DNA from: Bacteroidaceae bacterium
GTDB taxonomy: Bacteria > Bacteroidota > Bacteroidia > Bacteroidales > Bacteroidaceae
NCBI GenBank assembly: GCA_902362595.1
Contig: CABIXF010000069.1
Coordinates: 1,628-13,190 of the forward strand
Length of the DNA: 11,563 bases
Direction: 5' to 3'
The position numbers and the translations under genes are program-made. Below, piece by piece: positions 5,882 to 11,563 of this stretch (its first letter is position 1; every line of letters begins with the position of its first letter). The notes under the pieces were generated by a model. The model saw only the letters and a list, made by a program, of their open reading frames with translations, was not told the DNA's origin and searched no databases.

Positions 5882-7438
5882 TTAGAAAAAGACGCCCAGT
5901 GAACAAGCGGCATACCGGGCCGTTCCGCATTTTTTATAATAAGTGCCCTGCCATTGGAATGACAACGACAAACTGTATTTCTTTATCGGATAGTTTCCCT
6001 GCAAGCGGACTCCTGCCCAGCCGTAACTGTCGGACAAGTAAGTGATATTCGCCAACAAGGTTTGTGCCGATGATTTCGAAGTATCCAATCCCGGCAAAGC
6101 ATATTCAGCCGAGAGGTTGGCGTAATAACCGCCGTTGGCTTCTGCCGCCAACTGCAAACGGTTTATCTGATAGTGCAAACGGGCACGCAACGAACCGGAC
6201 AATGCCGACAGATGGACGAAACGAGACACCGTGTTGTAATCGGCCCTCCACCGATGACAAGTAACGTTAGGGATGATTGCTCCACCCCATGTCCGTTCAC
6301 CATACGGGAGTTTCTCCCACAGTCCCTCTACCGAAATCCTGCTGTCGGCAATCTTTATCCCCGGCGAGGTACTAATCAGTGTTCCGTACGAACTCCCGCC
6401 AGCCTCACCGTAGAGATTTTCCGTTCCCTTACGGACTGTATATTTCGTTTTCAGCTTTACACCGAAAGTATTTCCCTTCCAAGAAGTCCGCAGCCAACTC
6501 ACATTCCCATCCAAGTTTGTAGTACCCAGCTCCAGCAATGTGAGATTATTGGCACTGCTCAGTTTCTTATCCAGAGCCATGTGGTCCATTGAAACCACGG
6601 CAGATATTCCCTGTTCCGCATCTGCCGGCAGGATGCCCACACTTCCTTTCCACTGCATACCTTGATATTTTGTTCCGGTCTGATTCCCTGCAAAACGCGC
6701 ATAATCCATCCCCAGCCCCAATACATGGTATACCGAAGTAGAACCTTTGTCGGCAAGAAACGAAATCTCACTGTTCTGCTGGTAGTACCGGAAATCGGCG
6801 GATACTCCTATACGATACGTACCCAAACGATAGCCTCCTCCTGCGGAGAAAGAAAGATCGGAAGCCGTATTGCGCGGACGTGGGTCTTTATCCCGATAAT
6901 TATGAGAAGCTCTGTAACCTCCGGTCAGCCCCCATGTCCAACGCCCCGATTCATCGGCATATCCACCATTGAAATAATAAGTCTCTCCCTTCAGGAAACC
7001 ACCTATTGAATCGCCTGTTACATAAGGAGCCACCAACTCCCAGTCGATGTTCTCGTTCCACAATACATTGTCTTGTTTCCGGCTTCGGTATCCGGCAGAC
7101 CCAAACACCCGATTATGCTCCGACAGAATAACAAACGAATGTACATCTACTCCGACGTGAGCATCGTTATCGCCTTCTTGCTTCAAAGCTGCCCTGCCCT
7201 TATCATGACGGACGGCGTTTACATCCACACTTGTCCACGTATACGGAGTGTAATAATAATACAGTGCCGGATTCTGCCATACTTCACCGCGAAATCCGGT
7301 TGCGAACGAGCCCATACGGATTACCTTATCAGGCAATGAAAGCGTATCGGCAACCGTTTGTCCGACGGTTTTCTGCACATTCGTCCCAATGAAAGCAACC
7401 AATAACGTTATAACTATTCGCATCCGGATTCGTATCAT
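5882..7438 (-). CDS. DUF6850-family outer-membrane beta-barrel protein
   Basis: This is a 518-residue protein with a signal peptide at about 1-26 (hydrophobic I-V-I-T-L-L-V-A-F-I, cleavage near V-G-Q). The start at 7438 is followed by an alternative ATG five codons later. The mature part alternates short polar and aromatic strands, for example W-T-W-G-L-T-G-G-Y-R-A-S and Y-R-I-G-V-S-A-D-F-R-Y-Y. It ends in C-S-L-G-V-F-F, with the terminal phenylalanine recognised by the outer-membrane assembly machinery. No plug or TonB box is visible, so it is not a second TonB-dependent receptor. I place it in the DUF6850 barrel family from its overall pattern and its neighbours. It sits 45 bp after the DUF4876 gene and 18 bp before the OB lipoprotein gene. 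It may help ligand passage or form a complex with the receptor, but its role is unknown. Confidence 0.72.
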   Translation of the reverse strand: MIRIRMRIVITLLVAFIGTNVQKTVGQTVADTLSLPDKVIRMGSFATGFRGEVWQNPALYYYYTPYTWTSVDVNAVRHDKGRAALKQEGDNDAHVGVDVHSFVILSEHNRVFGSAGYRSRKQDNVLWNENIDWELVAPYVTGDSIGGFLKGETYYFNGGYADESGRWTWGLTGGYRASHNYRDKDPRPRNTASDLSFSAGGGYRLGTYRIGVSADFRYYQQNSEISFLADKGSTSVYHVLGLGMDYARFAGNQTGTKYQGMQWKGSVGILPADAEQGISAVVSMDHMALDKKLSSANNLTLLELGTTNLDGNVSWLRTSWKGNTFGVKLKTKYTVRKGTENLYGEAGGSSYGTLISTSPGIKIADSRISVEGLWEKLPYGERTWGGAIIPNVTCHRWRADYNTVSRFVHLSALSGSLRARLHYQINRLQLAAEANGGYYANLSAEYALPGLDTSKSSAQTLLANITYLSDSYGWAGVRLQGNYPIKKYSLSLSFQWQGTYYKKCGTARYAACSLGVFF

Positions 7439-7483
7439 AAAACAAACAACAAAGATTTATTATGTCAACAAAAACGTTTCTGA

Positions 7484-8698
7484 TTATTCGGCAAACAAAC
7501 TCGGAGTGGCAGCCGGCGTGAAATCAACGGTAGAGTTGTTCGTGTCTTGCAGTACCTCGCGGTCATTGTCCGTATAAGCCACCTTACGCATTACACACTT
7601 GCCGATGTTTTCTGCCACGGTGTTATTTACGCCGATATAGGTATGCCCCATATCCAGTTCGGTAGCCGTAACATTCCACTGCCATTCATTGGTAGCACCG
7701 ATATTCACAGCGTCTATCACCCATTCGTTAGGGAATTTATATTTGCTCTGAGGCTTGCTTACCGTTCCGCTTTGCAATACATACGTGTAGTCGTAAGTAT
7801 AATCTGCGATATACTGTTCTTTCGTCATTCCTTCGGGCAGTCTGCCGATGGCATAAGCACGGTTACCCTGCTTGTTCAGTATCCAAATGGTCTTGGTATA
7901 GCAATAATAGATATCCATATTGGGAACAGCCGGATTGTCTACGTCTTGTTTCGATTCGATGTACCATTCAAAGTTGGCATTGCTCAGGTCGATGGAGTTC
8001 GGGTTAGCCTCTTTGTGGTTGATGGCGTTATCGCAGATAATAAAAGACTCTCCCGGTTGTATCGGATAATCTGTTCCGTTGCCCGGTACTACGACCACAG
8101 AACCTACCGCAATCGCTTCGTTCATGATATCCGGGTCTACCGACTGATATTTCTGTGTGGTGGTGAATTGCGATTCCATGAATACCAGTCCGTCTGCATA
8201 CAGAACCGTATCCGAGTTGTTGTAGATGCGCACGTATTGGTCTCCGTTATACTGCTTTCCGGCCTCGTTATAAGTTCCGGGGAGGAATATTTCGGCAATC
8301 ACGAAGTCGGCATCGCCTGTATTCACCACGTGTGCCGTCAAGTCCAGCTTGCACGAACCGCCCGAAACTGTCACGTTCTGCTGTACTCCCTGCACGTTTA
8401 CCTCTACCGAAGTTCCGTTCTGCGAATATGTCCCCTTCCCGATGAAAGTAACGTTATATAATCCATCCGCTAACTGAATAAGGCTGGTAGGGTAACTTAC
8501 ATCGGTCTTAGCAGATGTATTCACGTTCTCGAATGTATAAGTACCGGAGGTTATCTGCAACCCCTCGATTGTTGTATTTACAGTGGCAGAAATACTTACG
8601 TCGGACATGCTTACTCCTTCGTCGTCACTACATGCGCTGAATCCCAATGCTGCCGCAAAGAGAACCGCCAGAGCTAATTGATTTTTTTTCATATTCAT
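7484..8698 (-). CDS. DUF4876-family lipoprotein, probably surface-exposed
   Basis: This is a 404-residue protein. The signal peptide ends in lipobox F-S-A-C (C23), followed directly by S-D-D-E, which fits the Bacteroidetes lipoprotein export signal for display on the cell surface. Residues about 30-125 look like an immunoglobulin-type strand domain. Residues about 131-275 resemble a lamin-tail-type domain: D-F-V-I-A-E-I-F ... Y-V-R-I-Y-N-N-S-D-T-V-L-Y-A-D-G-L ... I-Q-P-G-E-S-F-I-I-C-D-N-A. I recognise the family as DUF4876. It starts 20 bp after the receptor stop, a position like that of the ligand-capturing lipoprotein in receptor-lipoprotein pairs such as SusD-type or XusB-type systems. It shows no resemblance to SusD itself. 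Capture of a ligand for the receptor is inferred. An ATG two codons in is an alternative start. Confidence 0.78.
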   Translation of the reverse strand: MNMKKNQLALAVLFAAALGFSACSDDEGVSMSDVSISATVNTTIEGLQITSGTYTFENVNTSAKTDVSYPTSLIQLADGLYNVTFIGKGTYSQNGTSVEVNVQGVQQNVTVSGGSCKLDLTAHVVNTGDADFVIAEIFLPGTYNEAGKQYNGDQYVRIYNNSDTVLYADGLVFMESQFTTTQKYQSVDPDIMNEAIAVGSVVVVPGNGTDYPIQPGESFIICDNAINHKEANPNSIDLSNANFEWYIESKQDVDNPAVPNMDIYYCYTKTIWILNKQGNRAYAIGRLPEGMTKEQYIADYTYDYTYVLQSGTVSKPQSKYKFPNEWVIDAVNIGATNEWQWNVTATELDMGHTYIGVNNTVAENIGKCVMRKVAYTDNDREVLQDTNNSTVDFTPAATPSLFAE

Positions 8699-8718
8699 TA
8701 CTTTTTTATTTTAGATTA

Positions 8719-11457
8719 TTAAAAAGTCAAGTTCATTTCCATGCCGAAATAAGGCGATTCCGGTGTCCGGCGTTGCAATACTCCCCTCAAGGTGTAATCG
8801 GGATAAATGCCCAAGATGCGGTTTACGTAAAACGACAGATTCAGGTATTTACCGATTCGCTTGCTTGCCTTTAAGTTGACATCCATGTAGAAAGGCACGG
8901 TGGTACGTTCGAAATAGGTAGCCGAATACTTTTCTACCAGATGCTGCAACTGGATGTTTTCTGCATCTTCGGCACGGAAAGGATAGGTTTCGCCCGACTG
9001 GTCGATGTAACTTACCGGCATACCATCGTTCCACAGATTACGGCGATTAGTGTACCATGTACATTGCAGTGAAGTTGAAAAGGTCAAGCCCAAACGCTGG
9101 AGATAGGTGTCAAACATAAAGTTGGTATTAAACGCCTGACTTTCTGTTCCTTCTTCGCCCTCGTATAATCCAACGTATTCCAACTGCTTATTATCCAGCA
9201 AAATGGAGGAAGCCTTATATTTCGGAACGTCTGAGCTATAAATGTTTTTTATCCACGCCCCATACACCGTAACGCGGGTTTTCAGCAGTTCGATTCGTTT
9301 GGATGAGAATTGAAACTCCACGCCTTCTTTCTCCATTTTCATCACGTTGCCCACGGTAGAATATACGTCAAGATTATATTCGTCGGTATAAGCCAGTTCC
9401 GACAGTTCGGGAGGAGCAGTCAGCGTAGAGCCGTCAATACTCGACGGGTCATAGAGTTTATAAGCCAGCGATTTGTAATATGTCAGGTCGCCGAAACCGT
9501 TGTTCATCCGCTCGCGGAAGTAAGTAACAGACAAGCGATTCCCTTTATAGCCTATATCGGCGCGAACCTCCCACTTCCGGTTACGTGCCGGCTCTAACTG
9601 ATAATTGGTATTGTCCCACTTATACGTCATCATGTTGATGCGACGGTAATCGGGATTGGTATGATAATAATTCAACTGAATCAAATCGACATACTTCAGG
9701 TCGGGGTAAAGCTGCGAAATGGTAGGCATACGGCTTATCCATCCCAAACCGCCGGAAAAAGTGATATTCCATCCATTGAATGCAGGCAAACGCCATTGCA
9801 AATCCAGACGGAGGTCGGGATATACCTTGCCTTTCATCTCGTATTGGCTGTCAAGCCCCAACAGCGACTGCAAGCGGACACCCGCCGTAAGAGACAGTTT
9901 ATGGCTTTGTACGGGAAGATGTAAAACCTCTTCGGCATAGAAGGCAAAAGGTTGCAGCCCCGGCACGTCTTTAAAACGACGCGGACGGGTACTCATGCTT
10001 TCACTGATGGGGCGCGTGACGTCGAACACTTGTCCTTCGCCCAAATTCTTCTGATAATTCCACTCCACGCCCATGTTCGTCTCGTTACGCAACATGCCGA
10101 CAGGAAAAGCCAAGCGGGTGCGTGCCGCAGCCGTAACGTATAAGGGCTTACCGTCGATTTCCATTTGTGCCACGTAATTGTATGGTAAATAGATACCGTC
10201 AGATTCTCCTTCTTCTTCCTGAATGGATATGGCTGCCGGACGGTTGAGGGAGACCGATTTCGTTTCACGCATTTTCTCCCATTGCTGGCTGACGGAGGTG
10301 GTCAGGTTTATCTCCCGTATCCATGAACGGTCGGGAAACTTCATATTCCATTTGCCTGCCACCTTCAGGCTGTTGAAATCCGACTTGTAAGCGTCTTCTT
10401 TTACGGTGGCATCCTTGTCACGTTTTGCATCGTCGAACGAACCGGTATAATCGGTACTGATATTCCAGTGGATGTTACGCTCGTTCCACAGCCACTTGCT
10501 ATCCAGACGGGCAGACGCCGTGAAGCGCGTATAGTTTTTCACACTGTTGCGCGGGTCAATCTTTGCATCCAGATAATTGACATCGGCATTTAAAATATAA
10601 CGTCCGTTGCCGTCCAGCCTGATTCCTTTACCTACCGAAAACAGTTTGCTGGTTTTATCGGCTTTGAAGCGTGCAGACAAGGGACTTTCGCTGGTTTTGC
10701 GCTGGATAATCACTGCGCCGTTCGACACGTTTCCGTACGCCACAGAAGGAATACCTCGGATAATCTCCACCTTCTCGATATTGTCGGTGGAAAGGGTACG
10801 CATATCCACTCCTTTCGCCATCGTGCTGGTGGCGTTTACGCTGGAAGTGCTGCCCGGCATGTATTGCAGGTTGGCATCTGTATTCAGGGACACACCGTCG
10901 ACGAAAAACCCCACGCCCAACGAAGAAAGCGCCGATGTCTGACCGGTTTCGCGGATACGAATCAGGTTTGCCTGCCCCATCTGGGGGTCGGCCGACTTAC
11001 CTCCGGGTACCAATTCCATCAAGTCGCTGAAACTGCTGGGCTGAAGGTGTTTCATCGCCGTGCGGTCGATTATGGATGCACTGGCGGCGTACTTCGACTC
11101 GGAAGCGGTTACAACAACCTCGTTCAGCGCCGTTGCCGAAGACTTTAAATAAAACGTTTCTGAAATATCCTGAACAACCTTTACTTCTTTTTCTACGGTA
11201 TCATATCCTAAATACGAAACAACCACCCGATAAGTTTCGGGCCGGATGTGGGGGAGCTCAAAACGCCCGTTCGCATCTGTAATGCCTCCATAAGCAATTT
11301 GTTTCCCAACAAATAACTGAACCGTTGCATAATCTAACGTTTGATGGGTCTGTTTATCTAACACAACACCTCTAAACGCAAATGTCTGCCCCCATAAAAA
11401 AGAGACATTACCCAATGTTATGAACCAAAGAAGTACGTATATACTTTTGCAAACCAT
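8719..11457 (-). CDS. TonB-dependent outer-membrane receptor with carboxypeptidase-D-like N-terminal domain
   Basis: This is a 912-residue protein that should carry a ligand across the outer membrane, powered by TonB-ExbBD. A signal peptide (about 1-23) is followed by a carboxypeptidase-regulatory-like domain at about 27-105: F-R-G-V-V-L-D ... G-G-I-T-D-A-N-G-R-F-E-L ... V-S-Y-L-G-Y. Next come a TonB-box-like E-V-V-V-T-A-S (113-119), a plug domain at about 122-256 with F-F-V-D-G-V-S-L and V-E-I-I-R-G-I-P-S-V-A-Y-G, and a barrel from about 260 ending in M-E-M-N-L-T-F. The length and plug fit a siderophore-, haem- or cobalamin-type receptor better than a SusC (usually about 1,000 residues, next to SusD). 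The substrate cannot be read directly. It is the first gene of the locus, preceded by a 106-bp region that may hold the promoter. An AAAGGATGAG stretch before the ATG supports the start. Confidence 0.93.
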   Translation of the reverse strand: MVCKSIYVLLWFITLGNVSFLWGQTFAFRGVVLDKQTHQTLDYATVQLFVGKQIAYGGITDANGRFELPHIRPETYRVVVSYLGYDTVEKEVKVVQDISETFYLKSSATALNEVVVTASESKYAASASIIDRTAMKHLQPSSFSDLMELVPGGKSADPQMGQANLIRIRETGQTSALSSLGVGFFVDGVSLNTDANLQYMPGSTSSVNATSTMAKGVDMRTLSTDNIEKVEIIRGIPSVAYGNVSNGAVIIQRKTSESPLSARFKADKTSKLFSVGKGIRLDGNGRYILNADVNYLDAKIDPRNSVKNYTRFTASARLDSKWLWNERNIHWNISTDYTGSFDDAKRDKDATVKEDAYKSDFNSLKVAGKWNMKFPDRSWIREINLTTSVSQQWEKMRETKSVSLNRPAAISIQEEEGESDGIYLPYNYVAQMEIDGKPLYVTAAARTRLAFPVGMLRNETNMGVEWNYQKNLGEGQVFDVTRPISESMSTRPRRFKDVPGLQPFAFYAEEVLHLPVQSHKLSLTAGVRLQSLLGLDSQYEMKGKVYPDLRLDLQWRLPAFNGWNITFSGGLGWISRMPTISQLYPDLKYVDLIQLNYYHTNPDYRRINMMTYKWDNTNYQLEPARNRKWEVRADIGYKGNRLSVTYFRERMNNGFGDLTYYKSLAYKLYDPSSIDGSTLTAPPELSELAYTDEYNLDVYSTVGNVMKMEKEGVEFQFSSKRIELLKTRVTVYGAWIKNIYSSDVPKYKASSILLDNKQLEYVGLYEGEEGTESQAFNTNFMFDTYLQRLGLTFSTSLQCTWYTNRRNLWNDGMPVSYIDQSGETYPFRAEDAENIQLQHLVEKYSATYFERTTVPFYMDVNLKASKRIGKYLNLSFYVNRILGIYPDYTLRGVLQRRTPESPYFGMEMNLTF

Positions 11458-11505
11458 CTCATCCTTTATTTGGTTTACCTCAAATCCGCAACTACGCGCC
11501 TATAT

Positions 11506-11532
11506 GATACAGAAGCGAAAATAATCTGCATC
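11506..11532 (-). promoter_or_regulatory. Candidate operator over a possible promoter upstream of the receptor gene
   Basis: GATACAGA (11506-11513) and TCTGCATC (11525-11532) form an inverted repeat with seven of eight positions paired, around an 11-bp centre. On the minus strand the centre contains TATTTTCG (11523-11516), one mismatch from the Bacteroidales -7 consensus TAnnTTTG. A T-rich stretch (11543-11539) is a poor -33 candidate with too short a spacing. A protein bound here would cover the likely promoter about 50-75 bp before the receptor ATG. The regulator is unknown, and no clear Fur-box match is seen. The remaining bases 11458-11505 and 11533-11563 show nothing else recognisable. 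Confidence 0.3.
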
Positions 11533-11563
11533 GTTAGTAAAAAGGGGGCACAGTGCATCGAAT

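Noticed and set aside
7547..8461. Plus-strand open frame of 304 codons
   Set aside because: It is antisense to the DUF4876 lipoprotein gene, has no plausible start context and no domain pattern, and would not fit the operon.
8719..11457. SusC-type glycan receptor with SusD partner
   Set aside because: The receptor is shorter than usual SusC proteins, the next gene is a DUF4876 lipoprotein without SusD features, and no glycan enzymes are present.
7484..11457. Identity with the XusABC xenosiderophore locus
   Set aside because: The order of receptor, lipoprotein and PepSY protein is similar in spirit, but the lipoprotein is DUF4876-like rather than propeller-like and extra barrel and OB genes intervene, so a symbol would be unsupported.

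Overview
The window looks like chromosomal DNA from a gut-type Bacteroidales (Bacteroides, Phocaeicola or Parabacteroides). The reasons are a TonB-dependent receptor that starts with a carboxypeptidase-D-like domain, a lipoprotein whose acidic signal after the lipidation cysteine fits the Bacteroides surface-export signal, protein families that I recognise only from Bacteroidota (DUF4876, DUF6850, DUF4857), weak Shine-Dalgarno sequences, and a TACCTTTG box of the Bacteroidales -7 promoter type. Species cannot be fixed from this sequence.

Region 1, bases 1 to about 1915, is accessory DNA typical of a Bacteroidales integrative or mobilizable element. It holds the 3' part of a RhuM-like gene, a strong hairpin terminator shared by two convergent genes, and four small DNA-binding genes in two divergent pairs. 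All four proteins share one excisionase/MerR-like helix-turn-helix with a common S-x-R-(T/S)-L-Q-x-x-R core. The last of them runs about 79 bp into the end of the next locus on the opposite strand, so the element or remnant probably joins the neighbouring chromosome near base 1915.

Region 2, bases 11457 down to 1916, is one long minus-strand locus of eight genes. In order of transcription it encodes a TonB-dependent outer-membrane receptor, a probable surface lipoprotein (DUF4876), a second outer-membrane beta-barrel (DUF6850 type), a lipoprotein with an OB-like domain and a Cys/His-rich motif, a PepSY-type inner-membrane protein, an ABC ATPase, an ABC-2 permease, and a membrane-anchored DUF4857 protein. 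Gaps are 18 to 45 bp, or a 17-bp overlap, except for one 166-bp gap before the ABC genes. That gap carries a tandem repeat with an exact 22-bp period.

The gene set spans the cell envelope from surface to inner membrane. It suggests uptake and periplasmic handling of a scarce ligand, most plausibly a metal, haem or siderophore complex; the substrate is inference only. It is unusual in having an ABC-2 (normally exporter-type) module with no binding protein and no classical metal importer. The 22-bp repeat, the inverted repeat upstream of the receptor, the Cys/His lipoprotein and the receptor/ABC-2 combination are the points most worth following. No rRNA, tRNA, CRISPR array or insertion sequence was seen, and no gap exceeds 300 bases.
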